This document shows positions 49,976 through 59,051 of a DNA stretch of 64,000 bases, piece after piece. The position numbers and the translations under genes are program-made. Every line of letters starts with the position of its first letter. Position 1 is the stretch's first letter. The notes beneath the pieces are model-generated. The model saw only the letters and a program-made list of their open reading frames with translations, did not search any database and was not told the DNA's origin. The DNA comes from Embiotoca jacksoni (taxonomy: Eukaryota; Chordata; Actinopteri; Embiotocidae): positions 2,252,349-2,316,348 of the forward strand of contig JAKOON010000039.1 of the NCBI GenBank assembly GCA_022577435.1, in the 5' to 3' direction.

Positions 49976-50026
49976 ATTACATGAGATGAACACATCTCAC
50001 ACACACACCTCTCTCACTCACTCACA

Positions 50027-50075
<49 letters not shown>

Positions 50076-50087
50076 CTCTCACTCACA

Positions 50088-50124
<37 letters not shown>

Positions 50125-50810
50125 CTCCGTTGTTCTTCCCACCTCGTGGACTCCTCTGTTGTGCTCTAAGTCAAGTCAATCAGGAGACGTTGTACCGGGA
50201 GACAAAGACATAACGGCGCGTAACAAGTCAAGGAAAAAAAGAAATAGCCCGAATTTTCACAACGCTCTCAATAAGACGGCCCTCATTGTGTGCGTTGAAA
50301 AATGAACTTTATCTGTCAAAGTAACAAACGCAGGGCGAGCTGGGTTTATTTTCAGCGTGCACTTCCCCCCGAAACATCTGCCGCGTCGACTCGTCCGGCG
50401 ATCGCGGCCGAGCGCTCCCCGCTTTCAGAAGCTCGACGAGCCTCTGGGCGCCGACCCGCCTGAGAGAACCCGTCCGATGCCGATGACCGGAACGCTTCTG
50501 TCATTTTGAGGGATTTCGCACATCTGCGCCCGAGCGTGACCCCGCGCCATCTGCTGCGGCGCTTCGTACGGCGTAGCGCCCAAAAATAATTAAAAAAAAA
50601 ATTAAAAAAGTGCATGACGTGATATAAGCGGCGACGGGCCGGAGAGCGGAGCATCCGGAGCGTCTTCATTACCTTTGTCTCAAGTCCTTCTGTCTCTCCT
50701 TCTGTCTCCAGGATGACCATCAACGCCGAATGCCAGCTGCAGCTCCATAATTTCCCGATGGACGAACACTCCTGTCCTCTCGTCTTCTCCAGCTGTGAAT
50801 ACTGGCAACA

Positions 50811-50863
<53 letters not shown>

Positions 50864-53800
50864 AATATGCAGATGTTTAGTGTGATGCTTATCATACATC
50901 TGCTAAAGTAAACATTTCCAAAGCATGACAGGGGACTTTATGAAGACAAATTAGAAAGCAAACAGGGATAAAAAAAACAACAACAACAAAAACGGCATTA
51001 TTAATGACAATGAGATTTCAGGACAAAGGAAGATGTTGAGATGCAGTTAAAGTCACAGAAAATGTGTCTTTGAGTTAGTCTAAGCGGGGGTAAGTAGATT
51101 TGATATCCTCGGGAGATGCCAACTTTTGAGGGGCTGAAGGGAAGACCCTAAGAAGGAGCGTCCCAGTTCCAGAAGGAACCACCGATCGGGGGGATTGAGA
51201 ATCAGCTGCGCATAAGACGGGGATATTTAATAAGCCCGTCACGTATTACTGTCAGCGGCGGCGCGCTGTTTCGCGGGGTATTTACGAAAGACTACGCGGC
51301 TGACGGTCGCACCGAGGTCGAGCGATGGAGGCTTTTAAGTTTTTGAAAAACCGGCAGGAGAAGAAAAAGAAAACAGGGATCGCGCGTCACCGGACCGGAC
51401 CGGACCTGGACTTTACAACCGGGACGGAAAAAAAAAACAGGCGGGAGTTGGCGGCGGGAAGTAGGAAAGTAAAGTCGTGTTAAAAAAAACACAACAACCA
51501 AAGCTACACGTCAGGAACTTTGTTTTTTTGCCCTCCACGTCCTCCTGCAGCCCCGCTCGGATGAAACGGGACCGCCGCGGGTTTACGTGACGCTTTGAAA
51601 TTAACAGCGATCGCTTCTAATGAGGAACACTGCATTCACCCGCGGCGCGGATTTCCTTCCCTTTCACTGTCACAAAAGGTCCTCGCGGTCCCGGCGGAGA
51701 ACGAGGACGACTGATTGTTTGGCACCTGAAAAAGGAGGCGGCTAATCCTCAGCAAATACCCCCCCCTCCTCACCCCCCCGGTTTCATTCAGCTGTCTTGA
51801 CTGAAGTGAAAGCAGCACGACGTTGACAATGAGGTCGATTCTTTCCGGTTAATTGTGCTGTAAAGACATCTAATTTTGAAAAAAAACACGTTATCCCGAA
51901 GCACGTTTTTTTTGTTGTACCGACAAGGATTAACGTTAAAAAAAATAAAAAAAAAAATAAAAAATCGGCATTCGTTTCAAACCCCGGCAAACTAAAATTG
52001 CACTTTATTGTTTTCCCTTCTCCTCAAAGTTTATTTGTCAGTGAGTTATCGTGCGGCAGGTCTGCGGGTAGGAAGGAGCGTCGGTGGGAACTCCAAGCGC
52101 GGCGTGTTAACGCACTCCACGCAAACACCTCCGTTAAGAGGCGGCGCAAAGCGAGGCTCGGTGTGTTTACTGGACAAAACGCTCACGGCCGCTTTTTTTT
52201 CCCCTTCCCCGGATTAGCGACGGAGCCGATACGCAAACAAGAGGCAGACTTAATGGGGGTTTAGCAGCTTGAAGGTAATAAACATGTAAATTGATGTTTA
52301 CTGGAAGGTTTAAGACCGTTAATATGCGACGTGTCCCAGCGAAAGGAAGACGGAACATTCAAAAATAACAGTTCTGCTTTGAAAGGGAACTCATGAAATC
52401 AGACCGTTTGAGCCCGAATGAGTTGGAAAAACAAGCGTGGATTGAATAATTTATTTATTTTGGAGACGTCCACATCTGGTCAACTTTTAGGGGAAATGTA
52501 AAAACCCGCCGTCCGGATTGTCTCTCTCACCGCTCAACGACGCGCGGTATTCGCAAGACCCCCCCGCGGGGGCTCGTGATCGGTCGATCGCCACAAGCCG
52601 TCTGGGATTTTCAATTCAATTAAATTTTATTTATATTGCGCCAAATCACAACACAGGTTTTTTCATGGCACTTAACACATTAAAGTCCTTACAGCAAGAC
52701 GTGACAATATTATACAGAGAAACCCAACAATTCAACAATTCTAGGAGGGAAAAAAAAACTCCTCTTTAAGGGAGAAAAACCTCCAACAGAGGGAAGAAAA
52801 AAACCTCCATCTTAACAGGAAGAAACCTCCGACAGAACCGGGCTCAGAGGTGGGCGGCCGTCCGCCTCGACCGGTCGGGGTGTTGTTTTCTCGACTTTCT
52901 CCTTTTCATTTCTGAACGCCTCATCTAAAAATGGACCCGTGTCAAAACCTCGGTGAGTCAGCGTGAAGAACGAGGGAAATAATCCGAAGTGTTTACAGTT
53001 CAGCCCTATTCCCACAGCAGCTGACGCTGGAAATAAACTGTTACTTCCCCTCTTTACGGTTGCGACGCGGCGAGCGCAAAGTCGGACGGCAGAAACCGAC
53101 GGAGGAAGGACGGGGTGTTTGAAACGGCCAACGTGGCATTATCCCCCCCCCCCCCCCCGCTCGTTCCCGTTTTTCACGTGGAATATAAACTCCGCGGCAA
53201 AAATGGGTCCTCCTAGATGCTGCACATTGCCGAGGAACGTTTTAAATAACGACCTGGTGCTGACGGGCTGCCGTTAAAGCGTCCCTAATGTGACGATTAT
53301 GCGAGAGGAATTCTCATTTCTGTCGGCGGGGAGCTCCGCGTCGAACCGGACTTGTTTGCAGTGGCGCGGCAGAGTTGGGCGTCCCTCGTCTTCTCCCGTT
53401 CGGAGAAGATGCGGGAGGAATAATGAAGCCGGGGGCCGCAGAAGAGGGTAATTTATAACGTTGCCAGAGAACATGTCGCTTCGGGGGGCTTTTAAAGACA
53501 TGAAAAACATTTCTGTAGCCGCGGAGACGCATAACGGCAACATGGCGGTAATACTGTACAGATAATTGTACAAACGCACCGAGAGAAATATGATCGCAAT
53601 AAAGTTTGCCCAATATATTAGTGTTAAAAATATAACAACAGCAACCACCACCGAAACCAGCCCTGTTGCATCACGGTGTGATTGCTCCTCTTGGTTATAG
53701 ATGGATTTCCTCTAAATGAGACCATTTACATAATTAGTCCGGTTTCCACCACGGGGCCACGACGAGGCTCGCTCATTATCGCTGTCAGTCATTTATTTTT

Positions 53801-55418
53801 TCCAATATAAATTGCTTCAACTTGTCTAATGGGTTCAGCTTTATATATTTTTTTATTTTTTATTTTTTTACACGGAGACACGGCGCTTGCCGACGTACGG
53901 AGCTTTCGCAGGAATTCATTTTCCGACGCGGATCCCCCCAAATGCGCCCGGAGTCGGTGCCTCCAGCTCTGAAGCCCCTCCCGCTTGCGGGGGGGTCGTT
54001 CCACATTTTACCGCTTGAAAGCCGGGGCTCCGTTTTGACCGTTAAAACGACCGTTTAATTCCGGCGCGTCCTCGACTTGATTCTGAAAACAATGCACTTG
54101 AGGTTAATAACCCCGCGGAGTTACACCGCAGAGGGGGGGAAGCCCGGAGCGCCGCAGAAGATTCCCAGCAAACAGCTTAACAGGAATCACTCTGCTGGTC
54201 TGCCGTCCACTGAATTGCCGATGAAAACGTACTGTGTAAATTTGTATAAATCATGCATACCTCGGGTATAAATCATGCATACAATAAAAAAAACTGCATT
54301 GCTGCATTAATCTTTCCTGTTTCTGTGCCTTCAACTTTTATTTCTGCCTCCCCCCCTCCCCCTTCTCTCTCCCCCTCTTTCCGCCTGGTCGCCCAGACGG
54401 GTACCCGCGAGACGAGATCCTGTACAAGTGGAAGCGAAACTCCGTGGAGACGTCGGACCAGAAATACTGGCGGCTCTACCAGTTCGACTTCATGGGGCTC
54501 CGGAACAGCACCGACGTGCTCGCGACCACGGCAGGTGAGCGAGGTCGAGCGGGAGGTCGGCAACACGCCCGACCCGTTACGACGAGTGACGGTAGTTTTT
54601 TGTTGTTGTTGTTGTTGTTGTTGTTTTTGTAACGGGGAGGTCGCGAGTCAACTGGAGCCGGCAGGTGTTCGGATTCAAGCCGGGTTAACATTAGCACCGT
54701 GCCCGTAGACGTAATCGCACAACTGCGAGCTCAAAGCTTGTCAGTATTCCCCTCGGGTGTGAGGCCAGATAGGTTTTTCCACTGACGTTAATCACCGAGA
54801 TTAAAGATTAAAAAGGAAGTTTAATTATTCACGTCTTTTCCCTCTCTCTCTCTCTCTCTTTGCCGAGCTCGTAGCGCGCCGGGTCGGGCCTCCTGCATTT
54901 TGACGATTCCACGTCAGTTCGCGGAAACGCCGTCGCCGTCGCAGGGGGGGACCGGGTGGGACCGATTTCCGCGATACGTTTCCAACGCGCTCACCTGACC
55001 CCCCCCGGTGGAGATGAGACACAGATCCCGCCGGCTGAACAAGCGGGGCGCAATGAACGGGGGAGATAAAGGGGAGAGGGATTGTTATAACCCCTCTCAA
55101 CCTTGCTCGGGACTCGCGTATTTCCATTCAGTCCGTGCCGGCGCGCTCTTTTGTCTTCGGAGAGATCTGCATAATGTGACCTGATTCGGCTTTCTAAGAG
55201 ACAAACCTTCCCGTTCATGAATATTGGAGGAGCGGCGGGGAGCGGGTGGTGGGGTTGTGGGGGGTGGGGGGAATTATTCGGGGAGTGGCGTCAAATTATT
55301 AAGGAGCTCGGTGGAAATTAGGTGCACCGGGCTTCATTTTGTTTCGCAGCCTCGCTGTGTTCGGCGTCTCGCTTTTAAACCGGAGACGACTCGACGCGCG
55401 CTGCGGCTCTTCTGGTTT

Positions 55419-55479
<61 letters not shown>

Positions 55480-58400
55480 AACTATATCACCCGCGGGGAA
55501 TACTGATCAAGCATCCTGTTTATTTTCTAACGTGAAATGTCTTTAAATAACTCCCCCCCCCCCCAAAAAAAAAACAAGTAAATAAATAAATAAAAAAAAC
55601 AACAAGATGACTGATGAGTGCTCTCATCCCGAGACACATTGATGGCCTTATAAATTATACGTTTTCCTCGAGTCCCGCTGCATCGTCAAAACACAGCCAA
55701 ACTAATTTTCTGCTGAGATGCTCAAAAGTAACGGCAAACCTACACATCTACCTCATGCTGTTCAGGAAAATTAGCCGTTTTCTCATTTATTACCTCGTTT
55801 TCTTTTTTCTATTTTTTTTTTTTTTCCTCTGTTTCACTTTGCCGGAGCCCCGTCTCCACCCGCATGATGATTAGATCCCCGGCTAAAAATACCTATCATT
55901 AATTTACATCATGACAAACTTCGAAAGTGCTGCGTTTCTTTTCCTGCTCTTCCTTGTTTCCTCCCTCCCTCCCTCTGCTGGCGTTATCCTTCATCCCTCA
56001 TAAACACATGAGGCGTGGGGCTGTTTTAATGAGGACGGAGTGGACAGATGCCGGGCCACGCCGCCACCGGGGAGCCCCGCCGCAAATCCGCCGTCGTTAT
56101 CAATTCAGCGGCGGCCCTCTTCAAAAGGCCCCGGTGCGAAATCCCCGACACTTCGGTTCTTTGTTCCGCCGTCCCGCCACAAATTCCCCCCCCCCTCCCC
56201 CCCCCCAAAAAAAGCTTCCATTATGGCCTTTTTTTTTTTTTTTTTCCTGCGGCCTCCCCTCGAATTATTTCCAACGCCTCTCTGCAAATGACGTTCCCTC
56301 TCCGGCGACGTTGAACCCCCGCGCCTCCCGTCCCGCGCCTCGCGGCGCCGACTTTTCCAATTTCATGGCTCTGTACGACCCTCCGGCTGCGCCCGTTATA
56401 ACCCGGAGGTGACCACGATCCCATTAAAGTCTCGGCTGGAAACCGTGAAACTCTTAATTAAAGTGTCGCCGCGTGCGGCACGGACACGAGAAGGCGTGCG
56501 GACGTTTATAAAAAAAAACAACAACAACAACAAAAAAGCTTCCATTGTCCGGTCGCTTCCTCTCTGCGGAGCGCTGATTGTCCGCTCGCAGCTCAGCAAT
56601 CAGAACTCGGCTCAGCGGGCCCGTCGAACTCCACGGAGCAGAAGAAGAGATTAACAAACACAAAGGGCAAAACTGCAAGACATTGATTAAAATAGAGCGC
56701 TAATTGTTAGCGTGACAGGCTAATTAACCAACAGCTTTTCATGAGTTTCCGTTGTTTTATTTCCCCTATCTTGTTCCGCATCTAATAAGCCCGCGTCCCG
56801 CTTCGCACTGTATTTCGGACATAAATTGGCACATAAAATAGCAAAAAAAACAAAAAACAAACACCCACTTTAAAGTTGAGCCTACTGAGTTGGGATTAAT
56901 GTTTTGTTTTCTGTGGAGGAAATGAGCTCCAATCTTTTTTTTTTGGTTTATTTTAAGACCTGACTGCACCCCGTCCTTTCCTAATGCGCCACGTTCTGCA
57001 CGAACAACGGAGCTGACGAACGCGGCGCATTTTCTCTCCACTCTTTGACCTCGGCCGGGACAAGCAGCTGACACGGCCGTCACCGTCAGAAACGGGCCCC
57101 GGGTGGAACCGCGCAACAAAAGCTCCGCGTCCGCTCCGCCCGCGATCTAAAAACCGTGACGTCACTTCCCGCGCTCGGGATGAGGTGAAACTCGGCCGCG
57201 AGCGGAGGACCTGAAAGGGGTCTTCGTCTTACGGGTGTTTTCTTCAATCCGACGTCGTTTTCGGTGGGAACACCCGAGTGGCAGCGGGATATCAAACGGC
57301 GCACTTCGGTGGTGTTCAAAGCGGCGCTCTTGGGATTCAAAGGACTTTTGTCAAGGTTACAGAACAATGGGCTCTCGTTCACAAAGTGTCGTCGCTCGAT
57401 ATCTCCCCGCCGCCGTCAATTAATGCCGGCGGAAAACAGGCGTCCCGACTGTAGTCGGACCATTAGAGAGGCGGCGGAATAAATTCTGCCACTCTCCTCA
57501 TTTTTCTTCCCGTACAGTGCCGCTCTGCAACCGCTCCAGTTGGAGACAAGTTTTTGTCTTTGTTTTCTGGCCTCCATTTTCTCTTTTCTTCTTTCTCTCT
57601 CTCTCTCTCTTTCTGTCCTTTGCTCTCCATAAATCTATTTTTTTCCCAGCGGCCTCCTCTCATTCCCGTCCTTGTCTTTCTCCCCTTCTGTCTGCTGCCT
57701 TTCCGTTTGATCCAAATTATGAGCAATCATACACCCGATTCAAAGCCATCAGAGAGGGAACTTAACTTCTTTTACTGATGTCTTACGCGACCAACAATAA
57801 CAACTTCGGTGAAGTTTATCGCCTCTTTGCGGCACAAAAAAAAAAAAAAAAAAAAAAAAGGCTCTTAATTAAAGTTACTGAAGACGCATTTTCAAGACAC
57901 TTCCAACAATCTCATTAGAGAACTGAGCTGACGGTCGCTCGCGCGCCGAAGAAGCCGTTTCAGTTCAACTCCGCTGAGAGAAAACGCCTCGTTTTTTTTT
58001 TTTTGTGGGCGGCGTTTTCCCCCGAGCTCCTCCCCGGACCCCCCCCGGCCGGTTTCGCCGATTTGATCCATTTCGGCGTTACGGCTCAGCCGTCGCGTAA
58101 AAATCTCCTGACGATCGCGGCCTCTCCGACAACGTGTCGGCTGCTAACGATCCCTCAGTAAAAATCCCGTCCTTCCCTCCGTTTCGATGACGGCGGAGTT
58201 AAGAGCGCGGCGCGATGAAGCCCCCGGCTGCACATTAGACCTTTTTAATTACTCCTGAGCCGGCGCGCTGCTCGCTATCCTCGGGGATGATCTGCAGTTT
58301 ATGAGCGGATAACAAAGTGTAACTTAGAGAGTCGAAGGGTCACGTTACCAAGTAATGGACCCGAGGATCCGGGCAAAGTTTGGCGTCGTGCTTTCACCGT

Positions 58401-59051
58401 TTTCGCGACAACAACAACAACAACAAAAAATCTATCACAGGAAGAATGAAAACACAATATCAAGCACGACTGAAGGGCGTCTCCACTCGACTGAAGGGCG
58501 TCTCCACTCGACTGAAGGGCGTCTCCACTCGACCGACACGAGAGCTTTCCAAAGTCAGCTTTTGTAAATCCTGCCGTTGTTATGCTTCGTCTCGCTCCTG
58601 TAGGAGGAATAACCTTGGAGGTTTTGGAACTGCAGATCCCCATCGCTTGCCGGCTTCGGGGGGATTTGACGGGACGCACGTTAGCCTGCAATTATTTACT
58701 TTATTTTGCGGAAAGTAGCGTCTTTTGCCGAGAGCGGTTTATAAACGGACCGCTCTGAAACCGAGGGAAGGGTCAAAAGCGGGATCGTCCTCGGGACGGC
58801 TCTCAAGTTTTAAGATGCTGCGATTCCTGAGAGGGTTTACGGACGTACAAATCCGTGCGCCGTTATCTAGCGTGTTCACTTTCTCTCCCCGTCAACAGGC
58901 GACTACGTGGTGATGACCGTTTACTTCGACCTCAGCAGAAGGATGGGCTACTTCACCATCCAGACCTACATCCCCTGTATCCTGACCGTGGTGCTCTCCT
59001 GGGTCTCCTTCTGGATCAAGAGCGACGCCACGCCTGCGAGGACGGCCCTCG
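23192..59051 (+). CDS. gabrg3: GABA-A receptor subunit gamma-3, 5' part (8 coding exons; continues past window)
   Basis: Coding join: 23192-23247, 23765-23919, 35086-35153, 46809-46900, 47335-47466, 50712-50794, 54397-54534, 58899-59051; 877 nt, 292 codons plus one base. The gamma subunit sits in the GABA-A pentamer beside alpha, forms the minus side of the benzodiazepine site and supports synaptic targeting. Visible parts: signal peptide, extracellular domain, Cys-loop C175-C189, TM1. The gamma3 call rests on KPTVIDVGIYVNSIGPVSS, EYQIDI, LTLNSNMVGLIW and WRLYQFDFMGLRNST, which match human gamma3 better than gamma1 or gamma2. TM2, TM3, the cytoplasmic loop and TM4 lie beyond 64000. Oddities: Ile100 in place of the loop D Phe (gamma2 Phe77), and the usual 221-nt exon is split in two by a 434-nt intron. 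Introns are long, two above 11 kb. Confidence 0.96.
23248..23764 (+). other. gabrg3: gabrg3 intron 1
   Basis: 517-nt intron with poly-T tracts near 23266-23283 and 23311-23325, poly-C near 23480, and a CA repeat used as acceptor. Confidence 0.9.
23765..23919 (+). CDS. gabrg3: gabrg3 coding exon 2 (N-terminal helix)
   Basis: 155 nt, residues 19-71. An acidic N terminus (LLEYGDDDEDHHD) is followed by LILNNLLKEYDKTLRPDIG, the gamma N-terminal helix. The acceptor is made of a CA repeat ending in CACAG. Donor G|GTAAGA. Confidence 0.95.
24979..25047 (+). repeat. (GT)n microsatellite with one GC
   Basis: About 69 nt, interrupted once by CGTG. Confidence 0.95.
26149..26222 (+). repeat. (GT)n microsatellite
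   Basis: Long TG tract with GC interruptions at its end; part of a GT/AC/AC cluster. Confidence 0.95.
26381..26429 (+). repeat. (CA)24 microsatellite
   Basis: Uninterrupted; opposite in sense to the GT tract at 26149. Confidence 0.95.
26526..26615 (+). repeat. (CA)45 microsatellite
   Basis: 90 nt uninterrupted, the longest pure dinucleotide tract in the window. Confidence 0.95.
27089..27154 (+). repeat. GGGGGAGATCT tandem, 6 perfect units of 11 bp
   Basis: Six identical copies, each containing a BglII-type AGATCT palindrome and a G5 run. Confidence 0.95.
27708..27895 (+). repeat. CTCTCA polypyrimidine block
   Basis: About 190 nt of CT-rich repeats with A interruptions (CACTCTCT units). 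It could form triplex DNA. Confidence 0.9.
29116..29190 (+). repeat. (TG)37 microsatellite
   Basis: 75 nt uninterrupted. Confidence 0.95.
29547..29617 (+). repeat. GT tract facing AC tract (hairpin-capable)
   Basis: GT at 29547-29573, CG-rich spacer, AC at 29597-29617. The arms can pair across a spacer of about 23 nt. Confidence 0.85.
32640..32691 (+). repeat. (GT)26 microsatellite
   Basis: Uninterrupted; preceded by ACGCACGCACG. Confidence 0.95.
32837..32872 (+). repeat. GCGGTATTCCCC tandem, 3 units
   Basis: Three perfect 12-bp copies. Confidence 0.9.
35086..35153 (+). CDS. gabrg3: gabrg3 coding exon 3
   Basis: The family 68-nt exon, residues 71-93, EKPTVIDVGIYVNSIGPVSS then IDM. Acceptor CTTGCAG, donor ATG|GTGAGT, with a long CA repeat starting about 35 nt into the intron. 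Confidence 0.97.
35187..35272 (+). repeat. CA repeat after the gabrg3 exon 3 donor
   Basis: ACGC interruptions at both ends and a pure CA core. It starts about 35 nt into the intron. Confidence 0.95.
38316..38363 (+). repeat. (GT)24 microsatellite
   Basis: Uninterrupted TG tract. Confidence 0.95.
39191..39310 (+). mobile_element. Fragment resembling a widespread teleost interspersed repeat
   Basis: Contains GTAACTAAGTACATTTACTC, ACTACTGTACTT and TTTATGCTACTTTT-like text, which I know as a common repeat in percomorph fish genomes. Family not assigned; one degraded copy without visible ends. Confidence 0.5.
39886..39936 (+). repeat. (CA)n microsatellite
   Basis: Pure CA tract in gabrg3 intron 3. 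Confidence 0.95.
41018..41054 (+). repeat. Poly-T run of about 37
   Basis: Longest single-base run in the window; the length may be unreliable. Confidence 0.9.
44668..44703 (+). repeat. (GT)18 microsatellite
   Basis: Followed 50 nt later by an AT dinucleotide stretch at 44755-44780. Confidence 0.95.
46809..46900 (+). CDS. gabrg3: gabrg3 coding exon 4a (loop D)
   Basis: 92 nt, residues 94-124. EYQIDIIFAQTW carries Ile100 (ATC, 46827-46829) where human gamma3 and gamma2 have Phe. RYNSSSMRIL has one residue more than human gamma3. It ends AG|GTATTT inside the codon of the serine in LTLNSNMVG; alpha5 in this same window has no intron here. Confidence 0.96.
46901..47334 (+). other. gabrg3: gabrg3 extra intron splitting the 221-nt family exon
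   Basis: 434-nt, phase 2, GT-AG. It ends in (CTTT)n plus GTTCAATCAG. No long repeat or transposon-like end repeats are obvious. Confidence 0.9.
47335..47466 (+). CDS. gabrg3: gabrg3 coding exon 4b (loop A)
   Basis: 132 nt, residues 124-168, SNMVGLIWLPDTIFRNSKNA and HWITTPNQLLRIWNNGKIL. The acceptor is a CTTT repeat followed by GTTCAATCAG. 92 plus 132 equals 224, i.e. the standard 221-nt exon plus one codon. Confidence 0.97.
48354..48418 (+). repeat. (GT)32 microsatellite
   Basis: Uninterrupted TG tract. Confidence 0.95.
48890..49080. repeat. AT-rich block
   Basis: About 190 nt of nearly pure A/T with TAATATTTAATAT motifs and internal self-complementarity, set in otherwise mixed sequence. 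A candidate unwinding or matrix-attachment element, or a decayed element. Confidence 0.6.
49780..50122 (+). repeat. Nested minisatellite: CA tracts separated by GATTACATGAGATGAACACA
   Basis: Three copies of a 24-nt segment beginning GATTACATGAGATGAACACA (at 49826, 49903 and 49975), each flanked by CA tracts. Two CTCTCTCACTCACACTC copies follow. Confidence 0.9.
50712..50794 (+). CDS. gabrg3: gabrg3 coding exon 5 (Cys-loop)
   Basis: 83 nt, MTINAECQLQLHNFPMDEHS then CPLVFSS; C175 and C189 form the Cys-loop. Acceptor GTCTCCAG, donor T|GTGAAT, with a CA repeat 21 nt into the intron. Confidence 0.97.
50816..50860 (+). repeat. (CA)n after the gabrg3 exon 5 donor
   Basis: Starts 21 nt into the intron. 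Confidence 0.95.
52609..52885 (+). mobile_element. Teleost interspersed repeat copy
   Basis: Starts TTCAATTCAATTAAATTTTA then TTTATATTGCGCCAAATCACAACA, and ends AACAGGAAGAAACCTCCGAC, AGAACCGGGCTCAGAGG, GGCGGCCGTCCGCC. These are hallmarks of a very common fish repeat. No coding capacity. Internal (AACCTCC)-type duplications near 52780-52830. Family name not assigned. Confidence 0.7.
54397..54534 (+). CDS. gabrg3: gabrg3 coding exon 6 (loops B, F and C)
   Basis: 138 nt, the gamma-type size (6 nt shorter than the alpha exon). Encodes GYPRDEILYKWKRNSVE and WRLYQFDFMGLRNSTDV. NST is a sequon. Acceptor GGTCGCCCAG, donor G|GTGAGC. Confidence 0.97.
55424..55477 (+). repeat. (GT)27 microsatellite
   Basis: Uninterrupted, preceded by T8. 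Confidence 0.95.
58467..58529 (+). repeat. 21-bp tandem, 3 perfect units
   Basis: Unit CGACTGAAGGGCGTCTCCAC plus T, three identical copies, a fourth starting and diverging. Being a multiple of 3, it reads through on both strands. Confidence 0.95.
58899..59051 (+). CDS. gabrg3: gabrg3 coding exon 7 (TM1)
   Basis: 153 nt, residues 242-292 plus one base: DYVVMTVYFDLSRRMGYFTI, then TM1 (YIPCILTVVLSWVSFW) and IKSDATPARTAL. Acceptor GTCAACAG, donor G|GTATGT. The TM2-TM3 exon that should follow is not in the window. Confidence 0.97.

Larger units (their letters stand above)
47467..50711 (+). other. gabrg3: gabrg3 intron after exon 4b
   Basis: 3.2-kb intron with (GT)n at 48354-48418, an AT-only-like block at 48890-49080 and the nested CA minisatellite at 49780-50122. 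Confidence 0.9.
50795..54396 (+). other. gabrg3: gabrg3 intron after exon 5
   Basis: 3.6-kb intron. CA repeat near the donor (50816-50860) and a teleost interspersed repeat at about 52609-52885. No exon seen. Confidence 0.9.
54535..58898 (+). other. gabrg3: gabrg3 intron after exon 6
   Basis: 4.4-kb intron. (TTG)n at 54602-54625, (GT)n at 55424-55477, CTCT near 57595-57612, poly-A at 57835-57859 and a 21-bp tandem at 58467-58529. Confidence 0.9.

Noticed and set aside
58467..58529. CRISPR-like direct repeats
   Set aside because: Three head-to-tail copies without spacers in a vertebrate intron; a plain tandem repeat.
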